Of a stretch of DNA of 64,000 nt, positions 52,728 through 62,299 are shown piece by piece; the first letter of the stretch is position 1, and the number at the start of each line of letters is the position of its first letter. Source of the DNA: RGIG4034 sp045576455. GTDB lineage: Bacteria; Bacillota; Clostridia; Lachnospirales; Lachnospiraceae. The notes beneath the pieces were generated by a model. That model had not been told where the DNA came from and ran no database searches. It worked only from the letters and a program-made list of their open reading frames with translations. The position numbers and the translations under genes are program-made. The stretch is from positions 1 to 64,000 of the forward strand of contig JAZNGM010000031.1 of NCBI GenBank assembly GCA_045576455.1, read 5' to 3'.

Positions 52728-55112
52728 ATGTTATTAAGAATTTTAAAAAAAGACTTATACAGAAAAAGAACGATGAACATAATACTATTTATGTTTATTG
52801 TTCTTGCTACCATGTTTTTGGGAAGCAGTACCAATAATCTGGTTTCAATCAGCGGTGCAACAAAATCCTATGTAAATTCTGCCAATATAGGTAATGTTAT
52901 TGCACTTACCATAAAAGAGGATGAGACAAAACAGGTAATAGAATATGCCATGGAAAAGGAAGCTATATCCGATTGTCTCACAGCAAATATGATGGCGATT
53001 ACCATGCAGAATGTACAGATAGTACGTGAAGGCGAAGCAGAACCGGATGTATTACGCATGGCATCCACCAGTGTAGTAGCACAGGTACCGAAAGATAACT
53101 TTTTGGTATTTGATAAGGAAGGGGAAAAAATAGAAGTACCGGAAGGATATATTGCGATATGTCCTAATAACGGAAAACAGCATGATATTGAAAAAGGTGA
53201 TACGCTTATACTTACTTATGGCGATTATGAAAAAGAATTTAAGGTAATGGAATATGTGGTTGACCCGATATTTGATTCAGATATGGTAGGGTTAATAAGA
53301 TTCTATGTGAATCCGTCGGATTATGCCAAGATAGCAGCAGCATCTGATATGGATGAAATGTGTCTTTTCAGTTTGTTTACCAAAGAGAGTACTGAAGTGA
53401 TGCGTGATTTAAAGGAAAGCGGTATTTCTTTTACACTTTTGGAGAAAGCGTCTACCTTTGAGATGATTTATATAATGGATATGCTGGTAGCCGGCATAAT
53501 GATAATTGTCAGTCTTTGTTTTATTATTATTGCATTCTTTATATTACGGTTTACCATTTCCTTTACCCTTCAGGAGGATTTCAAAGAAATCGGTGTGCTA
53601 AAAGCATTGGGATTACGTAATAGCGGTATAAAGAGAATTTACATGATTAAATATTCCTTTTTGGCAGTGACAGGCGGAATTATAGGGTTTATCTTAAGTT
53701 TTCCGTTTGGCAACTTTATATTAGAACAGGCACTGGTAAATATTAAGGTAGAACTGGTTAAAGTGTATCCTGTATTAAATGTGATAAGTTCAGTGTTTGT
53801 AATTGGTATAGTAATGCTTTTCTCATCTATAGCAGCGGGTAAAATTAAAAAATATTCAGCGATGCAGGCAGTAAGGGAAGGTTCCCTTGGGGAAAGCTTC
53901 AGTAAAATAAGCCGGTTATCGCTTGTGAAGCATAAAAGAATGAGTGCACCGGTATTTATGGCATTTAATGATGTGTTAACCAATCTGAAGCGTTATGTCA
54001 TATTGTTCTTTACTTTTATTATGGGAACGCTGCTTATTTTACTTCCGTTATCTGCGTCAAATACGCTTTTGGATGAAAGTATCGGTCATTATTTTGGTAT
54101 GGGACAATCGGATTTTTTCATTAATAACGGAAAATTGGAAAGCTATATGTATAGCGGTGATAAGCAGGAAATATATGATGACATGGAAGAAATCAGCCGC
54201 TATATTGAGGAAGAATTGGGATATAAAAATAATGTTTATGTAAATGTATTCTATTCCTTACGGCTATATAAAGAGGATAAGAGACATGCCGTTACCCCTA
54301 ATGCAATGCAGTTTTTAGGGAAAGAGTCCGTGGAGTACAAAGTTACAAAGGGTGTTGCACCGGCTATGGATAATGAGATAATGCTTTCTTCTGTTGTGGC
54401 GAAAGAGTTGGAGGTATCTGTTGGAGATATAATTAAGACGGATATAGAAGGTAAAGAATATGAGCTGCTTGTCAGCGGCATAATGGAATCGCTTACTAAT
54501 TTTGGAAAAACGGTAAGATTAAGTCCGATGTTTGATATGCAACAAAATGCCATAATCGGATCGACACTTTTTCAGGTCGATATAAAAGAAAATAATGCGG
54601 ATATTGAATTTATCTGCGAAAAACTTGTAGAAAAGAATCCGTTATTTACCATAAAGAATAACCGGGAATATATTGATAGCATGCTTGGAAGTATTATTGA
54701 TGCCATAGAAGATGTGAATTTTATTATGGTTCTTATTGTAGTAACTATCAATATTTTGATTACGGTTCTCACGATGAAGGCGTTTGTGGCAAAAGACAGG
54801 GCGCGGATTGCCATGTTAAAAAGCATAGGCTTTAGTAACAAGACAATACGTATCTGGCAGATGCTACGTATCGTATTAGTGCTTATCAGCGGAATAATAC
54901 TGGGTAGTCTTTTGTCGCTTGTGCTTGATAACTTTACGATAATTCCTATATTTGCCGTAATGGGATCCGCTAACATTGACCTTGTAATAAATCTGACGGA
55001 TGTTGTTGTTAAGTACCCGGTTATTTTGTTGGTTGCCACAACATTGGCAGCATATGTTTGTTCCGCTCAGATAAAGCATGTGGATGTAAAAGAAGTTAAT
55101 AATCTTGAATAA
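52728..55112 (+). CDS. FtsX-family ABC transporter permease
   Basis: This large permease of 794 residues has two FtsX-type units: one span near 15-37, an extracellular domain, spans near 245-385, another domain, and a final set near 655-780. The segments FKEIGVLKALGLRNSGIKRIY and RARIAMLKSIGFSNKTIRIWQM are the coupling helices of the two units. The layout fits transporters for antimicrobial peptides or envelope lipids. Its ATPase, response regulator and kinase follow, so the unit resembles Bce/Van-type resistance modules. AAAGGGAAA is just before ATG. Confidence 0.88.
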   Translation: MLLRILKKDLYRKRTMNIILFMFIVLATMFLGSSTNNLVSISGATKSYVNSANIGNVIALTIKEDETKQVIEYAMEKEAISDCLTANMMAITMQNVQIVREGEAEPDVLRMASTSVVAQVPKDNFLVFDKEGEKIEVPEGYIAICPNNGKQHDIEKGDTLILTYGDYEKEFKVMEYVVDPIFDSDMVGLIRFYVNPSDYAKIAAASDMDEMCLFSLFTKESTEVMRDLKESGISFTLLEKASTFEMIYIMDMLVAGIMIIVSLCFIIIAFFILRFTISFTLQEDFKEIGVLKALGLRNSGIKRIYMIKYSFLAVTGGIIGFILSFPFGNFILEQALVNIKVELVKVYPVLNVISSVFVIGIVMLFSSIAAGKIKKYSAMQAVREGSLGESFSKISRLSLVKHKRMSAPVFMAFNDVLTNLKRYVILFFTFIMGTLLILLPLSASNTLLDESIGHYFGMGQSDFFINNGKLESYMYSGDKQEIYDDMEEISRYIEEELGYKNNVYVNVFYSLRLYKEDKRHAVTPNAMQFLGKESVEYKVTKGVAPAMDNEIMLSSVVAKELEVSVGDIIKTDIEGKEYELLVSGIMESLTNFGKTVRLSPMFDMQQNAIIGSTLFQVDIKENNADIEFICEKLVEKNPLFTIKNNREYIDSMLGSIIDAIEDVNFIMVLIVVTINILITVLTMKAFVAKDRARIAMLKSIGFSNKTIRIWQMLRIVLVLISGIILGSLLSLVLDNFTIIPIFAVMGSANIDLVINLTDVVVKYPVILLVATTLAAYVCSAQIKHVDVKEVNNLE

Positions 55113-55154
55113 GAGACTAAGAAAGAATATGGATAATGAAAGGATTAGATTAAG

Positions 55155-55919
55155 ATGAATGCTTTGAAGGTTACAGATTTGTGTAAGACATATGTTAATA
55201 ATAAACATACCAACAACGTATTAAAAAACATTAATATGGTAGTAAAAGAAGGAGAGATGGTTGCCGTTATGGGTCCTTCCGGAAGTGGTAAGTCCACACT
55301 TTTATATACTATAAGCGGTATGGATAATACTACCGCAGGTACGGTTACCTTTTTTGATAAGGAGATCAGTACATTATCTGCAAATGAAATGAGTGACCTG
55401 CGTCTTAAGGAAATGGGATTTATTTTTCAGCAAATGCATATGATGAAAAATCTTACAATATATGATAATATACTATTACCGGCGTATCAGGTAAGCAGAA
55501 AGTCCTCCGAAAGAAAAAAAGCGGATGACAGGGCAAAAGAACTGATGAAGAAAATGGGAATCAGTGAGCTCGCACAGCACGGGGTGAGTGAAGTTTCCGG
55601 CGGTGAGCTGCAAAGAGCCTGCATATGCAGAAGCCTGATTAATAAGCCCCGCATGATTTTTGCGGATGAGCCGACGGGTGCCCTCAACCTTCAGAATTCC
55701 AAAGATGTTATGAAGGAACTTTTGAATATTAACAAGGAAGGCGCAACGGTCATGCTGGTTACCCATGATATGAAAGTTGCTACAAAATGTGATAGAATCA
55801 TATACATAGAAGATGGTATGATTAAAGATGAAATAGAGCTCGGTAAGTTTGAAAATAGTGAAGAGGCAAGAACCAGGGAACAGAAGGTTAATCACTGGTT
55901 GATGGAGATGGGATGGTAG
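55155..55919 (+). CDS. ABC transporter ATP-binding protein (MacB/LolD type)
   Basis: The 254-residue ATPase has Walker A GPSGSGKST (near 40), Q-loop GFIFQQMHMMKNLTIYDNI, signature VSGGELQRACICRSL and Walker B MIFADEPTGALN, all intact. This is the partner of the preceding FtsX-type permease (42 bases upstream). Its end overlaps the response-regulator start by 7 bases, tying transporter and regulator into one operon. Confidence 0.93.
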   Translation: MNALKVTDLCKTYVNNKHTNNVLKNINMVVKEGEMVAVMGPSGSGKSTLLYTISGMDNTTAGTVTFFDKEISTLSANEMSDLRLKEMGFIFQQMHMMKNLTIYDNILLPAYQVSRKSSERKKADDRAKELMKKMGISELAQHGVSEVSGGELQRACICRSLINKPRMIFADEPTGALNLQNSKDVMKELLNINKEGATVMLVTHDMKVATKCDRIIYIEDGMIKDEIELGKFENSEEARTREQKVNHWLMEMGW

Positions 55920-56593
55920 ACATTTATATCATTGAAGATAATGTGGAAATAACGGATTTGGTTGTAGCTTTTCTTAAAAGGGAAGGATTTACAACCAAAG
56001 TCTCCCATAATGGAAGAGAAGGGCTTTTAGATATTAAGAAGGAAAAAGCCAGACTGCTTCTTTTGGATATTATGCTGCCGGATATAGATGGATTTGCTGT
56101 TTTAAATGAACTGAGGGATAAGGATAATATTCCTGTAATCATTATGAGTGCTTTAAACGGCAAAGACGATAAAATGAACGGCTTTTCTTTGGGCGCGGAT
56201 GATTATATTGAAAAGCCCATTGATATAGATATCCTCATTGCCAAGATAAAGGCATTGTTTAAACGCTACTATGACAGGGCAGAAAATGATAACCGTATGG
56301 TATCCGGTGCCCTGACCATAGATAAGGAAGCCATGGTTGTTTATAAAGACGGCGCAAAGCTTCCTCTTACTATCAAGGAATATGAGCTTTTGTGTCTGCT
56401 TGCCAATAATGCAGGAAAAACTCTTAATAAAGACTTTTTGTTTAATAAAGTATGGGGTACAGACAGCTTTAGTGAGAATCAGACTTTGACTGTACATATT
56501 AAAATGCTTAGGGATAAAATAGAAGAAGACCCCAAAAATCCGGAGCGTATAGTTACGGTATGGGGCGTGGGGTACCGCTATGAAGCGCTTTAA
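55913..56593 (+). CDS. OmpR-family response regulator
   Basis: A 226-residue regulator with receiver domain (1-120: IIEDNVEITD, phosphoacceptor in LLLDIMLPDIDG near 50, and Lys in YIEKPID near 98), and a winged-helix DNA-binding domain (130-226: LTIKEYELLCLLANNAGKTLN, VWGVGYRYE). It would act on the promoter of the transporter or on its own operon. It overlaps the ATPase gene by 7 bases and the kinase by 14 bases. Confidence 0.95.
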   Translation: MVDIYIIEDNVEITDLVVAFLKREGFTTKVSHNGREGLLDIKKEKARLLLLDIMLPDIDGFAVLNELRDKDNIPVIIMSALNGKDDKMNGFSLGADDYIEKPIDIDILIAKIKALFKRYYDRAENDNRMVSGALTIDKEAMVVYKDGAKLPLTIKEYELLCLLANNAGKTLNKDFLFNKVWGTDSFSENQTLTVHIKMLRDKIEEDPKNPERIVTVWGVGYRYEAL

Positions 56594-57836
56594 CAGACTT
56601 ATAGCTGTGGTTGTAATTCTTTTTTTATTGGCAGGCGGTGTTTCGTTTCTTGTTATAAGCAAAAATAATGAACGTAAGGATAATGACCACGTAGTAGAAG
56701 TGAACCGAATAATGAAGCAGATTAAAAATCCAAAGGACATAGAATCGTTGGATTTTTCTTCATGTTCATGGGTAATCAAGATTACATATGTAAATGCCAA
56801 GGAAGTAAGTAACACTTTTTTGGCACCGACTACGGATGGCAGGACAGTATTTTCCATATTGGATGCCGGAGAGGAACGTTACTATCTTAAATTTTTGTGC
56901 CGGCATAACGATGAGACAAATGCAACGTTGTGGTTTGTTGAGATGCTGGTTCTGATTTCGTTTGTTATTGTAATGGGAATACTTTTCTATATTAAGTATC
57001 AGATAATTGTACCTTTTAACCGCCTTTCAGAAGTGCCTGAAAAATTGTCCAAGGGAAATCTGAATGCAGAAATCACAGAAAACAAAGGACGCTATTTTGG
57101 CAAATTCATTTGGGGCATTAACATGCTTAAGGATAGGCTTGCTTATGAAAAGAACAAGGAACTGAAACTTGAAAAAGAGAAAAAAATGCTGCTCGTCTCC
57201 ATATCCCATGATATGAAGACGCCGTTAAATAACATCCGCCTGTATGTGAAAGCGATTGAAGAAGGGATATATGAGACAAAAGAAAAACAGATGGAAGCAT
57301 TGCAGCTTATAGAAACAAATGCTGTTAAAATAGAGAATTTTATTGCAGAGGTAATAAAGACCTCCAGCGAAGATATAATAGAAATTGAAGTGCATAACAC
57401 AGAGTTTTATATAAAAGAACTTATGGAAGCACTGAAAGATAGTTACGAAGAAAAGCTTAAGTTAAGAAACATTGATTTCTGCATAGATAAGTACGATAAT
57501 AAGTTATTAAAGGGCGACCTTTCAAGAAGTATAGAAGTAATGGAAAACATTATTGAAAATGCGTTGAAATATGGGGATGGAAAACAGATTGCCATTCTTT
57601 TTTCCCGGGAGGAAGACTGCCAGCTTATAGAAATAAGAAACAGTGGAACACCAATTCCGAAAGAAGCGAAAAACCATGTTTTTGAAAGCTTTTACCGTGG
57701 AGCGAATGCAGAAGGCATGCCGGGAAATGGTTTGGGACTGTACATCTGCCGTGAGATAATGAAAAAGATGCAAGGGGAAATATTTGTAACGGCGTATGAC
57801 GACGGGACAGGCTTTACCTTGGTATTCAGACAGTAA
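56580..57836 (+). CDS. Sensor histidine kinase
   Basis: The 418-residue kinase has two spans (about 7-27 and 118-140) with a small extracellular sensor of about 90 residues between them, a HAMP-like segment, a phospho-His in VSISHDMKTPLNNIR (near 210), N-box NIIENALKYG and a G-box in GNGLGLYICREIM. It is the cognate kinase of the response regulator it overlaps. The signal is probably a compound affecting the envelope, but nothing in the sequence identifies it. Confidence 0.93.
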   Translation: MKRFNRLIAVVVILFLLAGGVSFLVISKNNERKDNDHVVEVNRIMKQIKNPKDIESLDFSSCSWVIKITYVNAKEVSNTFLAPTTDGRTVFSILDAGEERYYLKFLCRHNDETNATLWFVEMLVLISFVIVMGILFYIKYQIIVPFNRLSEVPEKLSKGNLNAEITENKGRYFGKFIWGINMLKDRLAYEKNKELKLEKEKKMLLVSISHDMKTPLNNIRLYVKAIEEGIYETKEKQMEALQLIETNAVKIENFIAEVIKTSSEDIIEIEVHNTEFYIKELMEALKDSYEEKLKLRNIDFCIDKYDNKLLKGDLSRSIEVMENIIENALKYGDGKQIAILFSREEDCQLIEIRNSGTPIPKEAKNHVFESFYRGANAEGMPGNGLGLYICREIMKKMQGEIFVTAYDDGTGFTLVFRQ

Positions 57837-57880
57837 TAATATTACTTTGTAATGTATGTAACAATATAGGTGGTAACAGT

Positions 57881-58618
57881 ATGCAGGAAAAGGAAATGCG
57901 TGCGAATAGCGAAGGTATTCGCATTAATAAATATATAGCAGAGTGCGGCGTGTGCTCAAGGCGCGATGCGGATGTGCTGATAGCAGAGGGACGAGTCAGT
58001 GTTAACGGTGTAACGGTAACTAACGGTGCAAAAGTATCCGGCAGTGAAACCATTTGTATAAATGGAAAACAGATATCCGGACGCAATGAAAAAGTAGTAT
58101 ATGCTTTTTATAAACCGGTGGGAATAACCTGTACGGAACGGGATCCTTTTGCACAGAAAAAGGTAACGGATTGCATAAAAATACCGGTACGCGTTACGTA
58201 TGCAGGAAGGCTTGATAAGGAATCGGAAGGTCTGCTTCTTATGACAAATGACGGGGATTTAATAGACCGGCTTATGCGTGGGGCAAACCGTCATGAAAAG
58301 GAATATGTGGTAAAGGTAAACAAAGAAATTACCGATGCATTTCTTGTAAAAATGCAGCAAGGAGTGTATTTAAAGGAACTTCAGCAAACCACAAGACCGT
58401 GTGAGGTAAAAAAGGAAGGAAAATATACCTTCAGGATTGTTCTTACCCAGGGACTTAACCGGCAAATACGGAGAATGTGTAAAACATTAGGTTATGAGGT
58501 AAAAGAATTAAAACGTGTAAGAATTAACGGTATTACTTTAGGTAAATTAACGCCGGGACAGTATAGATTGTTAAGTGAAGATGAGAGGAAAGAATTGTAT
58601 GCATCAGTCTTGCGATAA
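57881..58618 (+). CDS. rluF: RsuA/RluF-family pseudouridine synthase
   Basis: This enzyme converts a specific uridine in 23S rRNA to pseudouridine. The 245 residues have an N-terminal S4 domain (INKYIAECGVCSRRDADVLIAEGRVSVNG, near 14-42) and a catalytic domain with Asp in AGRLDKESEGLLLMTNDG (near 108), plus QGLNRQIRRMC. The length and lack of insertions fit RluF rather than RluB, but the target uridine is not established. It has no strong promoter of its own; it overlaps ligA by 20 bases. Confidence 0.88.
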   Translation: MQEKEMRANSEGIRINKYIAECGVCSRRDADVLIAEGRVSVNGVTVTNGAKVSGSETICINGKQISGRNEKVVYAFYKPVGITCTERDPFAQKKVTDCIKIPVRVTYAGRLDKESEGLLLMTNDGDLIDRLMRGANRHEKEYVVKVNKEITDAFLVKMQQGVYLKELQQTTRPCEVKKEGKYTFRIVLTQGLNRQIRRMCKTLGYEVKELKRVRINGITLGKLTPGQYRLLSEDERKELYASVLR

Positions 58619-60566
58619 GAAAAAAAGAATAGAGGAACTTGTAGAATTACTTAACAGAGCTTCTGAAAGCTACTATGCAAAAGATGAAGAAATCATGAGT
58701 AATTATGAGTATGATAATCTCTATGATGAGTTGGAAGCGCTGGAGAAAGAGACCGGAATTGTATTATCGAATTCTCCGACGGTAAACGTAGGATATCAGT
58801 CCGTAGATGAACTTCCGAAAGAACGGCATGAAAAACCGATGCTTTCCCTGGCTAAAACGAAGGAACGCGAGGAGCTTAAAAGCTTTTTGGGAGATAAGGA
58901 AGGACTTCTTTCCTGGAAACTGGATGGTCTTACTATTGTATTGACATACAATGATGGCGAACTTACGAAAGCAGTTACACGCGGGAACGGCGAAGTGGGA
59001 GAAGTCATTACCAATAATGCCAAGGTATTTAAAAATATACCTCTTAAAATAGCGTTTAAGGGAGAACTTATACTTCGTGGCGAAGCGGTTATTACTTATT
59101 CAGAGTTTGAAAGAATCAACATGACGATTGCAGACGAAGAGTTAAAGTATAAAAATCCGCGTAATTTGTGCAGCGGAACCGTGCGCCAGCTTAACAATAA
59201 AGTGACAGCGGAGCGGAATGTACGTTTTTATGCATTTAATCTGATTAAAGCGGATGGATTCGATGCAGAAAATAAAAAGGAAAATGAATTTACATTTTTA
59301 TCACAGTTAGGATTTGAGGTAGTCGAATTTAATCGTGTCAATGAAAAAAATATACTTGAAACGGTTGAATACTATGCCAATAAAATAATGGACTATGATA
59401 TCCCGTCAGATGGTCTTGTATTAACCTATGACGATATTGCCTATGGACAAAGTCTTGGAAGGACAGCTAAAACACCAAGGGATTCCATTGCATTTAAATG
59501 GGCGGATGAAACCTGTGAAACAACATTAAAAGAAATAGAATGGAGTGCAAGCCGTACGGGACTGATTAACCCGGTTGCCATTTTTGAGCCGGTTAGTCTG
59601 GAAGGAACAACCGTAAGCCGTGCAAGCGTCCATAATGTTAGTATTGTAAAAGAATTAAAGCTTGGTATCGGAGACAGAATTACCGTATATAAAGCCAATA
59701 TGATTATCCCGCAGATTGCAAAAAATCTTACCGGTTCGGATACGGTTGTTATACCTAAAGTGTGCCCGGTATGTAATCAGCCGACCGAAATACGCCAAAT
59801 AAACGATGCCAAATCATTATATTGTACCAATGCGGAATGTGCCGCCAAAAAGATTAAAGCATTTTCCCTATTTGTCAGCCGTGATGCCATGAATATTGAT
59901 GGCATGAGTGAAGCTACGCTTGAAAAGTTTTTGGCAAAAGGTTTTATAAAAGAATATGCTGATTTATATAAGCTTGACCGGTACGAAGACGAGATAACCC
60001 AAATGGAAGGTTTTGGTAAAAAGTCTTATGAAAATATCATGAATAGTATCGATACATCACGCAGTACGGTTTTGTACCGTGTGGTATACGGACTGGGTAT
60101 TGCCGGGGTAGGACTTGCGAATGCAAAGCTTTTATGCAGATATTTTAATAATGATATTAATGCAATCATGCAGGCAAATGAAGAAGAAATATCAGGCGTT
60201 GAAGGGATTGGTGCAGTTATTGCCAATGCAGTGGTTTCTTTTATGCAGGAAGAAAAAAACATAAATATGATCAGGGCTTTAATTGAAGAAATTACCTTAA
60301 CGCAGGAAGATTCAATGGAGGGTGAACAGACCTTATCCGGAATGACGGTTGTTATCACCGGAAGTCTTAATCATTTTTCGCGTCGTGAAGATTTACAGGC
60401 AGAGATTGAAAAACGCGGAGGAAAGGCTTCAGGAAGCGTTTCCAAAAACACATCGGTACTCGTTAATAATGACATAGCCTCTGCATCTTCCAAAAATAAA
60501 AAGGCCAAGGAATTAGGTGTGCCGATTATGACGGAAGATGAGTTTATGGAGAAATATTTCGGGTAA
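58599..60566 (+). CDS. ligA: NAD-dependent DNA ligase LigA
   Basis: LigA seals nicks in replication and repair using NAD. The 655-residue reading begins at ATG 58599 with AGAGG upstream; an in-frame ATG at 58575 lies deeper inside the rluF end and is less likely. It has the Ia domain (SYYAKDEEIMSNYEYDNLYDEL), the adenylation Lys in WKLDGLT (near 107), OB fold, a four-Cys zinc site (CPVC, then CTNAEC), helix-hairpin-helix repeats (EGIGAVIANAV) and a C-terminal BRCT domain (GSLNHFSRREDLQAEIEKRGG). Confidence 0.96.
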   Translation: MHQSCDKKKRIEELVELLNRASESYYAKDEEIMSNYEYDNLYDELEALEKETGIVLSNSPTVNVGYQSVDELPKERHEKPMLSLAKTKEREELKSFLGDKEGLLSWKLDGLTIVLTYNDGELTKAVTRGNGEVGEVITNNAKVFKNIPLKIAFKGELILRGEAVITYSEFERINMTIADEELKYKNPRNLCSGTVRQLNNKVTAERNVRFYAFNLIKADGFDAENKKENEFTFLSQLGFEVVEFNRVNEKNILETVEYYANKIMDYDIPSDGLVLTYDDIAYGQSLGRTAKTPRDSIAFKWADETCETTLKEIEWSASRTGLINPVAIFEPVSLEGTTVSRASVHNVSIVKELKLGIGDRITVYKANMIIPQIAKNLTGSDTVVIPKVCPVCNQPTEIRQINDAKSLYCTNAECAAKKIKAFSLFVSRDAMNIDGMSEATLEKFLAKGFIKEYADLYKLDRYEDEITQMEGFGKKSYENIMNSIDTSRSTVLYRVVYGLGIAGVGLANAKLLCRYFNNDINAIMQANEEEISGVEGIGAVIANAVVSFMQEEKNINMIRALIEEITLTQEDSMEGEQTLSGMTVVITGSLNHFSRREDLQAEIEKRGGKASGSVSKNTSVLVNNDIASASSKNKKAKELGVPIMTEDEFMEKYFG

Positions 60567-60618
60567 AATTATAACGCATAAAGCAATGGGTTACAGAAAT
60601 TGGTTTGTTCGTTTTTGG

Positions 60619-60647
60619 TTGTAAACCCTTAATCCTTATGGTATTAT
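60619..60647 (+). promoter_or_regulatory. Sigma-A promoter of metA within an inverted-repeat region
   Basis: TTGTAA (60619-60624), 17 bases, TATTAT (60642-60647). Two nested inverted repeats surround it: GGGTTACA (60588-60595) with TGTAAACCC (60620-60628), and AAAGCAAT (60580-60587) with ATTGCTTT (60646-60653). I see no S-box or other known methionine riboswitch core. Confidence 0.6.
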
Positions 60648-60687
60648 TGCTTTATGTCAAATTATAAAGAAAGTCAGAGTGAGTATT

Positions 60688-61593
60688 ATGCCAATCAGAG
60701 TTAATAAAGATCTTCCGGCAAAAGAAATACTGGAAAATGAAAATATATTTGTGATGGATGAGGATAGGGCAACCCATCAGGATATCAGACCGTTACAGGT
60801 CGGCATTCTGAACCTTATGCCATTAAAACAGGACACGGAATTGCAGCTTTTACGGGCGCTTTCCAATACACCGTTACAGGTAGATGTAACCTTTATTACC
60901 GTAAGCAGTCATGTGTCACAGAACACATCAGCAAGTCATTTGAATCAGTTTTATGTTTCATTTGATGAGGTAAAAAACAGAAAGTTTGACGGATTCATTA
61001 TAACCGGAGCACCGGTTGAACAGATGGAATTTGAAGAAGTGGATTACTGGGAAGAATTATGTACCATTATGGACTGGACCAATACGAATGTAACGAGTAC
61101 CATCCATATCTGTTGGGGCGCCCAGGCGGCTTACTATCATCATTACGGAATTAATAAGCATCCGTTGCCGGAAAAATTGTTCGGTATTTTTGAACAAAAG
61201 GTGGCAAACCGTAAGATACCGCTTGTAAGAGGCTTTGATGATTATTTTATGGCACCTCATAGCCGGCACACAGACGTGCTTCCTAAAGATATACATGCCT
61301 GCAAGGATTTAACGGTTCTTGCGGAATCTGAAAAAGCCGGCGTATTTTTAGCTTATGCAGAGGGTGGTAAGAAAATATTCATGATGGGACATCCGGAGTA
61401 TGACAGAGTAACGCTGGATAAGGAATACCACAGGGATGTAGATAAAAATCTTCCTATTTCCGTACCGGTCAATTATTATCCGAATGATGACGCATCCAAG
61501 AAACCTAATTTACAGTGGCGTTCCCATTGTAATATACTGTATTCCAATTGGTTGAATTATTACGTATATCAGGCAACACCGTATGAATGGTAG
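60688..61593 (+). CDS. metA: Homoserine O-acyltransferase MetA (acetyl-CoA type predicted)
   Basis: MetA activates homoserine for methionine synthesis. The 301 residues have the class-I glutamine amidotransferase-like fold, the catalytic Cys142 in STIHICWGAQAA, and His/Glu in GHPEYDR. Residue 111 is Glu in GAPVEQMEF. In characterised MetA proteins, Glu111 specifies acetyl-CoA (as in Bacillus cereus) and Gly111 specifies succinyl-CoA (as in E. coli). ATG 60688 is used because it gives the normal MPIRVNKDLPA start; the upstream GTG 60679 has no better ribosome site. Confidence 0.96.
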   Translation: MPIRVNKDLPAKEILENENIFVMDEDRATHQDIRPLQVGILNLMPLKQDTELQLLRALSNTPLQVDVTFITVSSHVSQNTSASHLNQFYVSFDEVKNRKFDGFIITGAPVEQMEFEEVDYWEELCTIMDWTNTNVTSTIHICWGAQAAYYHHYGINKHPLPEKLFGIFEQKVANRKIPLVRGFDDYFMAPHSRHTDVLPKDIHACKDLTVLAESEKAGVFLAYAEGGKKIFMMGHPEYDRVTLDKEYHRDVDKNLPISVPVNYYPNDDASKKPNLQWRSHCNILYSNWLNYYVYQATPYEW

Positions 61594-61601
61594 TAAATAT
61601 A

Positions 61602-61631
61602 GTGACAATTTATGTCATTGTGTGCTATAAT
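61602..61631 (+). promoter_or_regulatory. Sigma-A promoter of the DUF308 gene
   Basis: GTGACA (61602-61607), 18 bases, perfect TATAAT (61626-61631). The spacer contains TGTCA, making an imperfect inverted repeat with the TGACA of the -35 box. Confidence 0.6.
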
Positions 61632-61667
61632 TTTTATATTAAATGTGCTTGTAGGAGGAATATCTAA

Positions 61668-62237
61668 ATGAAGAGAAGCTCAAACGGAATTGTGAATATT
61701 TTATTTATGCTGATTTATCTTTTACTTGGTATCTTTTTAATTGTTAATCCGGAACCGTCAGAGAAGATTATTTGTGGTGTAATTGGCGGTGCGCTGGGAC
61801 TGGTTGGTGTAGTAAGAGTTATTAACTACTTTAAATTAGACAAATATGAAGCGATGCTCCGTAAGGAACTTGCCCTTGGTTTATTCCTGTTATTGCTTGC
61901 TTTCTTTGTTATTATGCAGGCAGATGTGGTTGCATTTATGATTCCGAAAGCGTTAGGCGTGCTTCTTTCTTATGAAGCAATGGGACTTTTCCAAAATGCG
62001 GTTGATTTAATAAGAACTAACATTAAGTACTGGGTAATTGATGTAGTTACCGGTGGTATTCTTCTTACATTAGGTATTCTTGCATTATTTAATCCGTTTG
62101 GTAAGCAGATTACATTAATGCGTTTCGTAGGTATATCATTTGTGGTTGCTGCAATTGCAACACTGGTTTCCGTATTCCTGATGAGAATGTTTAAGAAGGA
62201 ATATAATAAAAACGAAGTGGTGGTAGCTGATAAATAA
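61668..62237 (+). CDS. DUF308 family membrane protein
   Basis: The 189-residue protein is built of about six hydrophobic segments arranged as repeated hairpins (for example IVNILFMLIYLLLGIFLIVNP and GGILLTLGILALFNPFGKQ), a pattern of the DUF308/HdeD-like family. HdeD is involved in acid resistance in E. coli, but members in Firmicutes have no known role. AGGAGG precedes ATG. It is a single-gene unit with a promoter and terminator. Confidence 0.8.
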   Translation: MKRSSNGIVNILFMLIYLLLGIFLIVNPEPSEKIICGVIGGALGLVGVVRVINYFKLDKYEAMLRKELALGLFLLLLAFFVIMQADVVAFMIPKALGVLLSYEAMGLFQNAVDLIRTNIKYWVIDVVTGGILLTLGILALFNPFGKQITLMRFVGISFVVAAIATLVSVFLMRMFKKEYNKNEVVVADK

Positions 62238-62246
62238 GAAATGTTA

Positions 62247-62274
62247 GGGGAAACGGTAAGCCGTTTCCCTTTTT
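62247..62274 (+). terminator. Intrinsic terminator after the DUF308 gene
   Basis: GGGAAACGG (62248-62256) pairs perfectly with CCGTTTCCC (62261-62269) around a 4-base loop, followed by five T's. Confidence 0.92.
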
Positions 62275-62299
62275 AATTTATGTATGAGGTGAAGATAGA

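Noticed and set aside
60567..60687. SAM riboswitch before metA
   Set aside because: The region has inverted repeats but not the conserved core or the four-helix order of an S-box, and the predicted promoter lies inside it.
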